From: Onchocerca volvulus
Lineage: Eukaryota; Nematoda; Chromadorea; Rhabditida; Onchocercidae
Length of the DNA stretch: 64,000 nt
NCBI GenBank assembly: GCA_000499405.2
Contig: HG738137.1
Coordinates: 2,170,001 to 2,234,000 of the forward strand
Direction of reading: 5' to 3'
Shown one piece after another: positions 1 through 14,449 of this stretch; the stretch's first letter is position 1; each line of letters starts with the position of its first letter. The notes below the pieces were generated by a model that had not been told where the DNA came from, made no database searches, and saw only the letters and a list, made by a program, of their open reading frames with translations. A program made the position numbers and the translations under genes.

Positions 1-1814
1 AAACCAAAAGAAGAAATTCAAGAATTCTTTCTCTCGGAAGAGAAAAAAAAAATGACAATCTATCGGAAAGAAAATTCTTTGGCCAAAAATTTCGCTCATT
101 AATTAGAAGTTTTGGCAGAGAAACTGGTGCAAAAATGCATGATAGATTTGAAGATGTTGAAAATATATTTAAAAAAAAAAAAGACGAAATTTCTGTTACA
201 AAAGAATGAATATTGATAGTTATCAAATCAATTGATAGTGATTTGAAATCAAGTTCGACAACGAATTGCCAAGTTGAATTTCATTAATTTGCGAAAAAAA
301 AAAAAAAAAAAAAAAGATGCCCAGTTATTTGTTTCATAGTTCTATCCGAAAATTGATATTGTCTGCCTGTTATCTTAATTAGTTTGTACTCAATTAGAAT
401 GTCAGTTTTAAAATTAATTAACTATTCATTTGATCGACACGAATCATTACTGACACCAATGACCCCGTGCAATATTCTTCCAAGCGAATTAATTTCTCTT
501 CGAAGAGGCAAAATTATTCGCAATTGTCCTATAAATGTGTGACAAGAAGGTCATCGACACTATAATTCACTATGTTTATGCGAATTATCAATGAATTCGA
601 CGAATATTCCATCTCTCATTTCATGGTTTGATGTTGACAAAAGTTGCGAATAGTATAAGATATAGTAGTACGGATGATTTACACTGATAATAGTGATAAT
701 GATTAATGATAGATATGATAAGAGTAATTGGCAAAAACATTATAATATCTCAATTCTTTACTTCGATCAATAGATTCAAAATTATTTAAAAATCCCTACC
801 TTAAAAATATGTTAAACTACGGCTGAGAACTAATCAAAATTCTAAAAATGATAATTCTGAATGATTGATTTTGAGATTCGTTATGGTTTGAAGATGAAAT
901 CGAGAAATTCCCGAAACAAAATAATTAATAGTAATAATGAATGAATGTTAAAATACTGATAATATTACTGCTGCAAGCTACACTTTAAATTTGAAGCATT
1001 TGGGCTTATCATTGAGAAATATCTGACACATCCATTGCTGATTCATCGAAATAAAATGATAAAATCAATATTTCACATTTTTCAGACAAAAAAAAAAAGA
1101 CAATGATTTCAAGACTTTACTTTGTTAAATTATAACGAAAGCGAGAAGATTGCAGAGAAGCTATGGGAAAGCGATATTGGGACTTAAAATTGATGAGGCC
1201 TGAAATAGCTTGGCCAAGCAATATTGACTGGCCATTATAGCTCATGCAGCTAGGCTCATTAATATTTCAGTATGAATGTGACTAATTGATTTGGTGATGA
1301 CGAAATAGCATGACTCATCAGTAGTATTCGATGACTCATCAACACATATACATATATTTGAAGAAAAGCTTTCTTCGAGCATTTCCTCCCGACGAATTCT
1401 TCCACATACAGTAGTTACAAGTCTAGAAAACTTGTATTTTGTAAATATTCGATTACTGAAACTCAAAAAGTAATTAAAAACAATAAAGTTTAAGAATCTA
1501 ATGAGTTTATTATAAACTTTGCAAATGATAGGAAGGTAGAAAAGCATTTCAGGCTTATAGGTACTGTATGTGGAAGAAGTTTACGATCAATTAAATGATC
1601 AGAAGAAAAGTTAATTAATTAATTTGTGATCAATTGATTGATTTATAATTTGACAATCGATTTCTTGCTATTCGATCATGAAGCCTGTCTTCAAGAAAAC
1701 TTAAAAAGTTTATATGCATTTTATCGAATAAATTAACTTATCTTTTGTTGGGATTTTATCTCAGCTATCATCACGAGCCTGTGCTGAATGTAGTAGATTT
1801 CTAGTGTCGATAAA

Positions 1815-2165
1815 TGCAAATGTTTAATTAAGGCATTAATTAAGTTGCGAATGTTCAACTTAGATATTTAATGTTTAATCAAATATTTACAAATACATTG
1901 CGAATATCTAATCAAACAATTCGAAAATATTTAATTAAGTATTTAATTAAGCAAATATTTGATTAAGCAGTTCTTACAAATGTTTAATTAAGCAATTCGA
2001 AAAATTAAACTGTTTGTTATATCTTAATTAAGAAATACTGAGTAGACATTTCAAATATTTTGCAATATATTTGTAAATATATTTGATTACAAATGTTTGA
2101 TATTTAATTTAAAAATTTTTAAAATATTCACTTACATTCTGCGAATATTTAATTAAATAGTTCGA
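1815..2165. repeat. Degenerate AT-rich array of TTTAATTAAG-like words
   Basis: Words such as TGTTTAATTAAG, AATATTTAATTAAG and ATTTGATTAAGC recur at irregular 20-50 base spacing over about 350 bases. Each word contains the palindrome TTAATTAA. The units are diverged, so this is an old satellite-like or simple-sequence expansion. No coding potential is seen. Confidence 0.5.
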
Positions 2166-3068
2166 AAAATAAAATGATCGCTCGCGTGTGATAGCTATCG
2201 ATAATAAATAGATCTCGAAACGGAAATAAAAAAACGATAAGAAAAGTCAGGAGAAACTAATTAAAACTAATTAATTAACATCGTTCTTCGTAAATCACTC
2301 GGCTGGTATCTTAAAGGGAGGTTGTTTTAAAAAATAAATACCTCACAAAAGAAAAAGAAAAAAGTGGAAAATGAAGTTTTTTATCGATTCTTCAAACCGT
2401 TAATTTTGCTTCGTTAAAACTAAAATTTAAACAATTAATAATTTTCCTACATTATGTAAAAAATTTGAAGTGAAATAAAATTTGTATATTTTTTGTAATG
2501 GAATTCGACAGTCAAAAATTTGATAAAGTTCATTCGGATTTAAATTTCACTGAAAAAATATTGGCAAAAATTGGGACAAATTTGAAGTTAGTTCATTTTA
2601 TTATTCATTTAACAAGATTAGGCTGATTTAAATCTAGCTTAGACAGTTAAAGAAAGCATATTAAAATTGTGATATAATAATTATGTTTTGATAAAGAGAC
2701 CAATGATCAGCAATATCATTCAAAAATTCAATACTTATTTTTGCAAATACTAATTTTCAAATTGGTATTGTATGGCGTAAACTAACAATTTTACAACTAC
2801 AATCGCTTAAAACAAGAAAATTTCTTTTTTTTGTTTTTTTTGCTCAAATTTTTTTAAACAGCAAGCAAGTAAAGTGCATTTTTAAAAAAAGGTTGATAAG
2901 AACAGAGAGGAATGACCAATAGCAACAGAATCAAATTCCTTAAAAAAGCAAAAATAAAATGTTTCAAAAAAAAAAAAGAAATTAATATTAAAAATTAATA
3001 TTAGCATGTGAATTGTATTCTCAGTTATAACTGAGAGGAAAAAATATGATGAAGTTATGCGAGAAAAG

Positions 3069-3156
3069 ACGTATGACATTTACGATGACGCATGACATTC
3101 ACGTATGACATTTACGACGATGCATGACATTCACGTATGACATTTACGACGATATA
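3069..3156 (+). repeat. Tandem repeat, unit about 32 bases
   Basis: The word ACGTATGACATTTACGACGA occurs three times with small changes, alternating with GCATGACATTC. About three units lie head to tail. It is noncoding in all frames and sits in intergenic DNA. Confidence 0.75.
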
Positions 3157-4431
3157 TATGCTGTGTATAACAATGATCAGGAGTTTTACTGGTGAAAATT
3201 TTGTGTAGGAATTAAAAGAATTTTATCAGTATATTAAAATAAGCCTGTAAAGTCTGATAATAATTTTTAAATGCTTTACTATCAGTTCGCTTTATTATCA
3301 GTTCCCTGCATTTTTTTTTTTTGAAACTTTCATTTCAAAAATTTTGAACTATAATTAATAGTTAAGACTATTGTTGTGTTATTGGCTTAGCAATATTAAA
3401 ACAGTACTAACATTTCATCGATTAATTCGTTTTCAAACAACTGAAAATTCAAATTTATAAGAATTTGAAGGCGTCAAAAGAAAGGAAAAAAGTTAGGAAG
3501 AAAGGGGATGAAATTGGAAAGAAAAAAAAAGGAAAAAGTTTGGATAGCAAAGATGAGGCACACTCAATACGGTTCAAATTACAAGCCTTAAAAGGTTCAC
3601 AAACTTTTGTCAGAAAATGATTGACTAACTTTTTCTTGTCTTCTGAAAACTTTTCAGAAATTAAAACCATGAATTTTTATGGACTGTTCTTTTTCTTTTT
3701 TTTTTTTTGAGATCAATAAATTCTATGAAATATCAAAAAGTCTAACTCAATATTTATTCGAGATGTTTCGAATTCCCAAATGATAATATCTAATTATTCG
3801 GATCTTTTGAAATGTTCGAATTCTAAAAATATTGAGGCAAATTACATCGATAATTTCATTTTTTTGTTAATTTTATCTTTCGGCGGAAAATTTACATTTT
3901 CCCAGCGAAAAATTTGGCGTATAACAATTTACAGGAAATAACTTTAAAAAAAAAAAAAAAAGACGATAATATGCCGGAATGATTTTCGGAATAAAAAAAA
4001 AAAGTGTAAAATGTCATTGAATAGAACTTCTTGAATTGACAGTAAATTTTTTTTTATTATGAAAATTAACTTAGAATTGTTGTTGTTCCGAAAAGTGTGA
4101 AATGATTTCGCTCTTCGATTTCTTCTTTTTTTTTGATGATACTAACAGAGGAATTTATCAGAATGCATTTATCTGCCCTTAAAATGTAATAATTTTTAAG
4201 TATACGTCATTTCCATCTCTTTTCTCATTTACAAATGTTTATTAGATGATATCATTGAAATTTTATATCACTTCTATCGATGTATTTTCATCGAGCTACT
4301 GATAATTATTTGTTGTATTTGAAGGTCAGATTGAAATGATTGTTCTTTTATTAAATTTTTTCCTTTTTTTTTTTTGAAAATTTTTTGTTAGAAATTTGCA
4401 CTGAAAACTATTGGAATTTTATTGAAGTTTT

Positions 4432-4433
<2 letters not shown>

Positions 4434-4476
<43 letters not shown>
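4434..4476 (+). repeat. 43-base T homopolymer
   Basis: An uninterrupted T run follows TTC and ends at GAAAAG. It is the longest pure T run on the plus strand here and generates spurious poly-Lys/poly-Phe frames. There is no poly(A)-signal context that would mark it as a retroposed tail. Confidence 0.9.
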
Positions 4477-4477
<1 letters not shown>

Positions 4478-7400
4478 AAAAGTAATGTTGGGATTTTGAA
4501 ATTTTCGAAAAACATACGATTATCAGTAATAAATAGATTAAGGAGAAGTATATCGCGCATTTGACATGATTAACTTTAACTGATAATGATGACTGACGAC
4601 CAATTACGATCAATCATTCTAAATATTGTTTCGCAATAACGGGTAATGAAAATAGACTGCCACTGCAAAAACTCTGCAATTCCGAATCCTCTTTTTGCGA
4701 TGTTGAAGTTACGATGTTCCTGCGATATTGTGAAAAAAAAAAAAAAAAAAAAAACGAAGATGAGCATATAATTTTCAGAAATTAATTTCACTAAATATAT
4801 CATATCACCTCGAATTGTCTAGTTAAGAAAATGATGAACAAATTCAGTTGTCGATAGCTTGATCTGGCATTTATCGATTTTCTTTGCATCGATATATTCG
4901 GATATGTATTCAGGGTTTATGCAGTAAAAAAAATATGTTACACTAAACAATTCGAGATGATACGATATAAATAGAACAGGCATCATATTAAATTTTAATA
5001 TTTAATGATGAAATATTCATTGCTACTTGGCATTACTTAGTAATTATTGATTAATTTCACTTAATTCTTCAATTTTACTATTGTGAATAATTTATTAGAA
5101 ATTAATTATCATTAGAGTAGTATTTTATCATTTACTTCAAAGTATCTTCAATAATACTATTGTTATTTCTATGATACGAAGAAATGGAGTCGGATAAATT
5201 CAATTTATTATCACTGATAATTGCAAGAACGAATTTAATCTATTATCACTGATAATTGCTCTTTTAAGTTTTTGAATATATATTTGAGAGTCCCTTTGTA
5301 ACTAATCTGCAGGGATCTATTAACAATGTAGAAAATAAGGAAAATAATAATGGCCAGTATCATCGTATTATATATGTCCCGCAATTCACTGTGACAATGT
5401 GATCACCTATGATAATTCGATGAAAGAAGGGAAAGCAATACATTTACAAGAATTATCACAAAATCATGTGTTTTATCAGTTATGTTATCAGGAAATCGAA
5501 GATTGGGCATATCAATCATTATAACTTCATGTCAAATTGAATGATCAAGATCTAAAAAAATGATAAATGACAAATGATAAATTGCAAAAAACTTCCTAAA
5601 TTCAATATTGTCTGAGAGGAAATTCAACCGAAGTGATATGTTATGGAAAAGTTCGAACAAGTGATTAAAAAAAATGAGTAAAGTGTTCCATTATACCTTT
5701 CTAACAATTATTTTTTACAAGTTTTCTTAATTAATCAGATAATTACTCTTAAACAATTATCAGAGCAACAGAATACAAAGTTATGATAATCAAATGAAAT
5801 AAATGTAAGAGAAAAAGGACTTTCTAGTGTTAAGATTTTCAAAAACAACAAGCAGTCATGCAATAATTTGATAAAATGACAAATAATATGGCATTAAGAA
5901 ACTGATCTTCGATGTTATAGTATTTATTAAAAATAGTAATATTCAAAGAATGTTCAGCTTATTTTAAAATTATAACAAATATTATCAAACTAGCATTGCA
6001 TATTTATCAAGCCTGAGCAATTTAAAAGAAACCAACCTTGAATTTTACTGTCATTATCATTGTAATTATCAGTATTAATAAAATTTAAGCCCAAGTTATA
6101 TTATAATTTAGCCAATTATAATAACCAGTCAGGAATGTTTTCAAAGGAATTTATGGTGCTAATAGTTCAAATCATTTTCAATAAATTTTTAAATAATTGA
6201 ATTATTATTGCTGAATGATAGCTAGTTCACAAAGTTGTTTATACAAGTTTACAGGTTTAATAGAAAATAAAAAGCATAAATATGGCTTGAAATGATCAGA
6301 TATTACTATAATTCGCATTTGATGATATTTCTCAATAAAAGTCAGATCAGCAATCAGCGAAACTACAATCAATAATCACTATTCAATTAAATTAATAATC
6401 ATTTTCCCTTTCTTTTTTTCATCAATTTTCGCATCCCATTAGTCATTCTTGCGACATTCATTTAACACAATATCGCAATTTTTCGATCTTTATACTACTG
6501 AAATAATTTAAGCATTATCATGCTCTAGACCTAAAATAGAATATCACATTTTCAAGACAGGTTGTATTCTCTAAGTTAACTTGCATGATGAATTCTTCAT
6601 TTAAAAAAGGCGATATAACTTCTTTTCTTCATCTATTATACTATATTTGAGATATACTTATTCCTTAGCAGCAACAAAAGAAAATGCATTGTTTGACCTT
6701 TTATTTACCATTGCGACGCTTTTATTTATTTCAAATAATCCAAGGATAGTGTGAAAAGTCTTGTTCTCGAGAATATGCTAGATTTTAGAATAAAGTCAGT
6801 TGTATTACATGAATCATCACATCATCAAATATTTCAGGAAATTTTCAAAGCTTCTCAAACAGTCAAATTCTTGAAATTAGGCTACTGATTAATCCCTGAA
6901 TTTCGTTTGAATATTTTTCTCCGTTGAGAATAATTTCATTTCATAAATTCCAAATTAGTTATAGTTACTGAAATCTTTTTACATAAATTTTTTCTTTATG
7001 CAGTAACTTTCGTGAGAAACTGTTTTTTTCCAGATATTTTATAGCAATATGATAATTTATTTCAACATATAACGATGATATTAGAAAAAATTGTTACATG
7101 AAACCTCAAATCAAATTCGATGGAATAAAATACAATATGGCTTTTCAATGACTGGTACGAATTCATTCCTGAGAAATCTGTGATAATGAACATAAATGGA
7201 CTAAATATCTTCTAAAAGATATGGAAAACAAATCAGGACTGCAATAAAATATAGCTTCTCAATGATTGGTTTAAATCACTAAGAAGTTATATTTTACAAG
7301 TTTCTACTTTAATGTAGAAATGATATAATGTATAATAATCAGTAGATTAATACATTTAAAAGATGAGTTTTTTCGTTTTTTTTTTTTTTAAATTGTGAAT

Positions 7401-7522
7401 TGATTTTATATTTTCATGTAAAAAAAAAAAAAAAAAAAAGTTAATTTGATATGATAAGTATATCTGATATTTTTTTTTTGTAATAAATTGGAATGAATTT
7501 TAAAAGATTAAGATATGAATTC

Positions 7523-10500
7523 TCAGTGCTGAAGTCTTGTTGACTTAATAGTAACTTGCGGATAGAGTATATCTAAACGACTTTGCACTATCTGTAGTTC
7601 CAACTCCTTCGATGTTGGAGTATATTCTTTCGGATCTCGTTGATCTACAAACAAAAAATTTCATTAAATTCAGATAATTTCAAATTAGAAAAAAATCAAA
7701 TTTATCTTGGACTATCCTAACAAGTACTGATCAATTTCGGATTAGGATTAAATTTTTGAAATATCGATATTTTATACATTCAAATTGCATCTTGAATTAT
7801 CTTCAAATTTTATATTCTACTTCATTTCAATAGTTGAAAAAGAAAAAAAAAACAGTATTTACAGTGAATTGAAAAATTTCATCTTTTTCAAATTTCATCG
7901 AAAATTCAAACGAAAATTTTTTTTCAAAAAAAAAAATTTAATGGTTTTCAAAGTATGATAATTTAATATCTTACGATATGCCTTGTTTACAGTTCGTTGT
8001 AGTAGACGCTGTAAAGTACCAATAACGTTTTTGATAGCCATTACAATATCACCGTTTAGTTTATCCATCCAAATAAGAAGTAGGCTGATGAAAATATCAC
8101 CTGTACCTACGAATTGTCCTGGCAATATTGGTATATCAAAACGGTATTGCAGCGCTGGTTCATTAGGACCTAAATAATGAATGTTACTGGAAATTAATTT
8201 TGAAAATAATCTTAATTTAATCTTGTAACTGCTTCTCGTAATTCTAAAATTGTTTAAAAATAAAATCACTGAAAAATTGTAAAAAATTGCAAAATATTAA
8301 ACTAATTTTGTTGTTTGGGAAAATTTAAAATAATTACATTGAATGAATGTATAAAAAGATACCTCTATAAACGGATCCATAACAAAATTTTGTAGTTGAC
8401 GTTTCCAGACCACTTGAAACAACCACTGTCTTTACACCAGATTTATGCATCAAATTAATTGCTTCCAAACATTCTTGTTCATTATTTATGGACAAACCAG
8501 AGAGTTCACTGTTAAAGAAAAGTAATTATTTCCAAAAAAATTGATTATTCACACCGAAAATTTGAATTCTGCGGAGAAATATGATAATTATCTCAAATTT
8601 AATACTTAAATATATGTAAATCAATTAATCCAATTTTTTTTTTTAAGATTTCGAAAGTTCATTGCATTTTATCCATAAATATAGCAGATATTTGTTTTTT
8701 TTTTTTTGTCTATCTATGAATATGAGAGACAAAAGTAAATAAAACTATCGCTGTTGGAGACAGATGTGATAACAAAATGAATAAAATAAAACAGAATCGT
8801 CATTTTTTATTATATTTTTGATCCTTTTTTTTTCTCAGTTTCGCTTTTAGTTTTTCCGTCAATAATTTTCAACAAATTTTTCATTACTTTTTGTCGTTTA
8901 CTTTTATGTCTGATCCATTCTTTATTCTTACTATTATTACTACTCTGACGATGATTAAACAATGAATGCGTGAGTAATTCTACAAGTCCAATTACTATTC
9001 TCTTTTTAATACTTAATTTAATAAGAACTCCAACTATAAACCAAAGTTTTTTGCATATTATCTATTTTCTAAATGGTGCTAATCTATTGTCGTCTTCATT
9101 TATCAGAAAATGAAGAGCAGTCATCATCGATCCGTCGGATGTTTTATTTTCCAAAATTAATACAGAAATAACTTTGGAACTTACGACAATTCAAAAACGT
9201 TTGGTGTGATCAAATCAGCCATAGGGATTAAAATATCTCGATAGATTGGCATCAGCTCTTTCGGAACATACTAAATATAAATAAATTTAAATTTTAAAAC
9301 TTTTGATAGAACTGGTTTCCATAAAGAGACAGAACTTGACTTCACAATCAAACTTTTCTGATTTTTGGCAAAATATTTCGCTTCACTTTTATTTTTTTTT
9401 TTCTGAAATAACCTACATAACGGCCGTTGTCACCCAATACAGGATCACAGTCTGTAAATAAATAAATATAATAAATAAATAAATAAATATGGATATATAC
9501 ATGGATGGGAATCAACTTTTGGAACAATTTGTTTCAATAACAACAACAATACAACTTCCGGTTTTCTTTCAGAAAGCCTAAGCATTACAAAGGAAATCTA
9601 AAAGATTCATTCTATATTATCCATAATTTATTTTGTTTAAACATACAAACTCTACTGTTAAAATTATGGACAGTTAAGGATGATTATATTCTTGGATATA
9701 AAAGTGATAAAATGCCCGCTGAAGAATTTAAAATAACAAGAAGGAAGTAAATTCTTACAGAAAATAATATTTGGATTCTTCTGCTTCAAATCTTTGATTA
9801 TATTAATAACTTCATGTAGAAATGATGCATCTCTACAATATCCTAAAAATATTTAAACATGAACAACGAAAGGGAAAATTATTATATGAAGTTAATCAAT
9901 TGAATTGTTATTCCTAAAACTCATACATCATGATATAATTATTTTTTAGGAATGAAGTCTTCAGTCCCGATCAAAAATCATTTGAATCAAATGATCCATA
10001 AATTTCAGTTGAAGGTTACTTTTTTTTTTTAGTAGCGACACAAGGTTCAGAAAAACTACAGTAATCGCAAGGTTACTTTTTTTTTTTAGTAACGATACAA
10101 GGTTCAGAAAAATTACAGTAATCGTATTTGATGCAAACCGGCTAAAGAAATAGGGCACGAAATATATCAATATGTGAAATGATAAAATCACTGATATGTA
10201 AAGTGGTAACCTGTTAAAACGTGTGAGTAGTTATTGATTTCGTTGAGTTTTAAGCCTTCATAAATATCAACCAGCTGCGTACCATCCAGTACTTGACCTC
10301 TCATAATTTTATATGCTAAAATTTTATTAATAAAAACTTTTGAATTCAAACAAGTTTTATTTGGTGAGAAAGTTTGGAAATTTTGAAATTGAAATAATTC
10401 TAAAATTTTCAAATTTTTGAACTAAATAATTTATTTTGCGGAAAAATGACAACAAAATTAATCATAATTTTGTAACTTTTTATTATCAATTGGATAGTTA

Positions 10501-11119
10501 TATTAAGAGTTTTTGTAGAAATTGTGACTTCATTTTCAATAGAAAAATGTTCTGGCTTTTTTTTTTTTTTTTAAATAGATTTCAGATATATTAATCATTA
10601 TCCATAAAACAGAAATCTATTATTTCACTCGAAATGACTATTTAATTTAATGTAAAAGTTAAAAGAATGATAGCGAATACATCATATGAGGTCAAGCGAT
10701 GTTGGATTTATTAAAATTATTGAACAAAAAAATACCTGAATGATTGGAAAAATGCACCGAATTTATCGGATCCACTTCATAACCATGCAGCTAAAATATT
10801 ATCATGTCATGCTATCCAAGTTAAGCCATCAATAATTTAATTATTTTTAGCTAGCTAACATATGATTTATGTCTCTTGCCAACATACGATTTACTTCTGG
10901 AATACATTCACTAAGAGATTTGAAATCATAGAAATAATGTTCAGATGGATTCTATTTGAATAAATAAGAGAAAAATATACTTACCTGCATAGGAAACACA
11001 CTACATTTGTTGCCGGCGTATCCATGTACGACATGACTTTGAATCGATAAAATACGACGATCATTTGGTGGATTATTTTTAATTTGCTCATAGACTATGT
11101 CAGATATATTGTTTTCCAT
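7523..11119 (-). CDS. PDXK: Pyridoxal kinase (vitamin B6 salvage), 9 exons, 320 aa
   Basis: Phosphorylates pyridoxal, pyridoxine and pyridoxamine with ATP, a cytosolic step in making pyridoxal phosphate; ribokinase-like fold. Exons on the minus strand: 10985-11119, 10736-10790, 10211-10315, 9759-9842, 9417-9451, 9185-9270, 8363-8508, 7975-8169, 7523-7644. All junctions agree in phase and give 320 residues; the human enzyme has 312. Seen: N-terminal substrate segment [14 protein letters not shown] (about residues 25-38), [36 protein letters not shown], and the family signature GQFVGTGD (residues 233-240) whose last Asp is the catalytic base. The C-terminus [11 protein letters not shown] is also family-like. 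The ATG at 11119 is the first Met before the conserved block. An intron near 10.0 kb carries a 57-base tandem duplication. Identification is firm; the exact start is a little less so. Confidence 0.95.
10012..10124. repeat. 57-base tandem duplication in a PDXK intron
   Basis: Two adjacent copies start at AAGGTTACTTTTTTTT (10012 and 10069). Each contains AAGGTTCAGAAAAA and ACAGTAATCG. They differ at only a few positions (GTAGCGACAC versus GTAACGATAC), so the duplication is fairly recent. It lies wholly inside the intron between the exons at 9759-9842 and 10211-10315. Confidence 0.85.
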
Positions 11120-12264
11120 ACGTATTGAAAGTTTTACCTTTGAACTTTCAAAATATTGAAAAAAGTGGTTTATTCTTACGAGAAAATATTCAGCCTAAAG
11201 GAGAATTTTTTTTCCTCAGTAAATCAAAAACACCTATCCATCCAATATACAGAAAACATTGAATATATTTTAAATGTAATCATTCCTACAATTAAATTTG
11301 AAATATCTTCATTGAGGTTCATTAGATTATAAAATTAAATAGTAAAAATTAAATTATAAAATTAAGAAAAGGGAAAGAAGTATTTCTATATTTATGGCCA
11401 AAGAGGAAGATTCATGTAAAGCTAAACGTTATGTGATATGAATAATGAATATCAAAATTGCTAAAGAATGATTTAGAAAGAAATTTTGATGAATTAATGT
11501 AATTTTCTACTTAAACACATATAAATGCATAAAATGAATATTGAAGTGGATGATTTGTATTTTATACACATTAAAAAATATAAATGTCGTCTTATTATTG
11601 GTGTAAAACAATTCGCCAAACTTTCGATTTTTTACAAAAAAAAATTCGAAAGAATTTGAATTTGTAATACATTAAAGTAGTGACAAAAGGATAGATAAAA
11701 GAAAATGATGCAGTCCTGAATCCATTTGAAAAACAAATGAAAATGATTGGCATCTATCAACTGGCATTTTCATTTATTGCTGCATTTACAAAAAAACTAA
11801 AAAACTGGTCGCGTAATATTTCTATATTTCAAATTTCATGAAAAAAAATAGAGTTCGATGCACTAAAAAGTACTTTGAAATTGAATTTGGAAATTTCAAA
11901 TGATAACTAAAGAAATTGGCCTAAAAGATAATTATGAACATAATTGTTTGAGAGATAATCCGATAATGCAACTTTTTATAATACGATTGTTTACTTTTTA
12001 TAATACAACTTTTTATTAATTGCTAAAAAATATGAAGAATCTTATTTGTCTTCATTCATCTGCATAATTTAAAAAATATATATAATCATATAATTTCTCA
12101 TAATTAAAAAATCTTATCCTTGCACTGAAGGACACAATACGTTAGCTAAATTGGGCAACGAAAGTGTAGAAATTTGCTAGTTTCATGCATAATCTACAGC
12201 AGTAATGAGTAAATTTACTTTATTTAGTTCGAAATATATATATAAGCACTAGCTAATTCGAAAG

Positions 12265-12420
12265 TTTTTAAACACGCGCTTTATCTATGGCAACATGCGC
12301 GCCTATTCGAATGCAACGTTGCATAGAAATTTGAGAGCAATCGATGAAGAAATTGCAACGTTGTGTGAAGATTCATAACAAACATCTACATTTTCATTCA
12401 TATAGATACAAGTGATGATA
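12265..12420 (-). repeat. Interspersed repeat, copy 1 (minus orientation)
   Basis: Read on the minus strand it contains AATTTCTTCATCGATTGCT, then CAACGTTGCATTCGAATAGG and GCGCATG. The same ordered words recur near 20.7 and 35.5 kb on the plus strand. The copies differ by substitutions and indels but keep order and spacing, so this is a dispersed family. No ORF or transposase is seen; it may be a non-autonomous element. Confidence 0.75.
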
Positions 12421-13989
12421 TATGGTAATACTATTAAAAAGTAATCATTGCTCTTCCGTTTTTCATGTTTTTAGGAAGGATCTCAATGAAAAAAGCAATC
12501 TAAAAAATATAAAAAAAAAAAAAAAAAAAACAAATCGATCGATGAAGACGAATAGAAACAATTTTTTTGAAACCTTTTGTTTGAGTTTCTCGAAAAAAAT
12601 AACTATAGACTCAGTATTTAAAGTGTTTATGAAATAGGTAATTAAATTTTCATCACGAAAAAATCCAATGTTGATTCCTTCAAGTTCTATAATATCAGTA
12701 AAATGATTTTATCTTATTTTCCAGTGATAAGTAATCCCGATAGTGATAGTTTGAATGCATTTGAATAATCAAATCTACCAACAACTTTAAAATTATATAA
12801 AGCACATGCTTTAAATACCAAAAATCAATTTTTATTGCACATTCCATGAAAGATGGTTGTCGTGACAGCTCACCTTTGCATTACCTATCCTGTAATAAGA
12901 AGCAAGAAAATTTTCCGCGGCCAGTTCCAACAAACGAGAACAAATTGGATGAAAATTTTCCTTGAATCAATAAATTAAATAAAAGGAACGAAACCTTTTC
13001 ACGGAAATGATATCAACCGGTGAAGACTATGTCCTGGCACAATAGAAATTTACTAAATACAGTTTAGTAATTACATACGGAAAAGTATCACTTTTCTAGC
13101 CATAAATATTGTAAAGTTAAAAATGTCAGACAAAGCTACACATACTTGTAACTCTTATGCGAGGTTTTGTTAGACTTGGAAGAATAATCATAAAGGGATG
13201 AAACAAACTAATCTAGGATTAAACAATCTTCATATTTTCAAAAAAGAACAAATAATTTAATATGACAGAAAATTTTGATATGCAGAGTTCTAAAATTCTT
13301 CGAAATATTCAATAACATCATTTTTTTTTCCTCGATAATTTACAAAATATGAAATTGAAAAAATTTGAAGCTACAGATACATTAATCATAATTTTTTTTT
13401 TCCTGTGCGTACTGCCAAGTTATATTCTGTTAATCATGAAGTATGCACTGTGGGGAGGAACTATTCCAATAAAACTTTGATTTTTATGGTTCATCATTCA
13501 TTCCTTTTTGTATGAGATATCTTACCATCGTATCACATGAGAATAGACAATGTCTGAGCTGTCCTATATGCTACATTTTGAACATCACTCACCCTGTGTC
13601 AGATAAATTTAGATATAAACTTACAAAATTTATAAAAAGCTAAATGATATTTAAGGGGGAAAAAAATAGATTTAAAAAATTTTTCGAAAAAATGGATTTA
13701 AAAAAAAAAATTTGTTGAAGAACGGAAAAAAGAGGAACTGCATATGAAGAAACTTAGCAGTTATAATAACACTAAATACACAATAATCTAGTGGCAGAAA
13801 AACAGAATTGTAAGAATTTTTTGAATCATGAAATCGATTCATTATTAATTCTTAAATTTATGTGGGAAAATCAGAAAATTTCACTACCGAAAGACTTTAA
13901 ATTTCTGAAGTATCACGAGTAGTAATGCTTATATTTATAATAATCAAAATAAATAATAATAAATAAACAATAAATAGTAATAATAATAG

Positions 13990-14133
<144 letters not shown>

Positions 14134-14449
14134 TTGAAAATTGCAGGAAACAGAACAATTGAGAAACAACGCCACTAGATTAATTAATTAGTCACCCGTA
14201 GAAAAAAGCAATAAAAAAACAAAACATTACGGAAAGACTGGACCGCTATCCAAATTAGATAAACAAGTTTTTCAGTGTCTCCAATGCATCCAGCCTCTCT
14301 CATTCAGTGAAAAAAACACGTTCTATAACAAGAAAAAAAAAAAAAGCAAAAGACAAAATCTTTATGAACAACAAAGACCGGACCCAAATTACAACAAATA
14401 AAATGGCCATAATGGACTAGAAAATGTTCTGTAACACAGATTTAAAACC

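Larger units (their letters stand above)
1..7522. other. Gene-poor AT-rich intergenic region
   Basis: No convincing exon chain is visible on either strand. The stretch holds A/T homopolymers (the longest a 43-T run at 4434-4476), an AT-rich TTTAATTAAG-type array (about 1815-2165), a short tandem repeat at 3069-3156, and many TATCA/TGATAA words. Open frames here are short, low in complexity and lack conserved residues. It lies downstream of the pyridoxal kinase gene, so its right end probably contains that gene's 3' UTR. Confidence 0.6.

Noticed and set aside
1242..1547. Minus-strand frame with VDESSNTTDESCYFVIT, faintly like the hAT transposase pattern DEStD
   Set aside because: The similarity is a few residues, no zinc finger or dimerisation region is visible nearby, and no terminal repeats were found.
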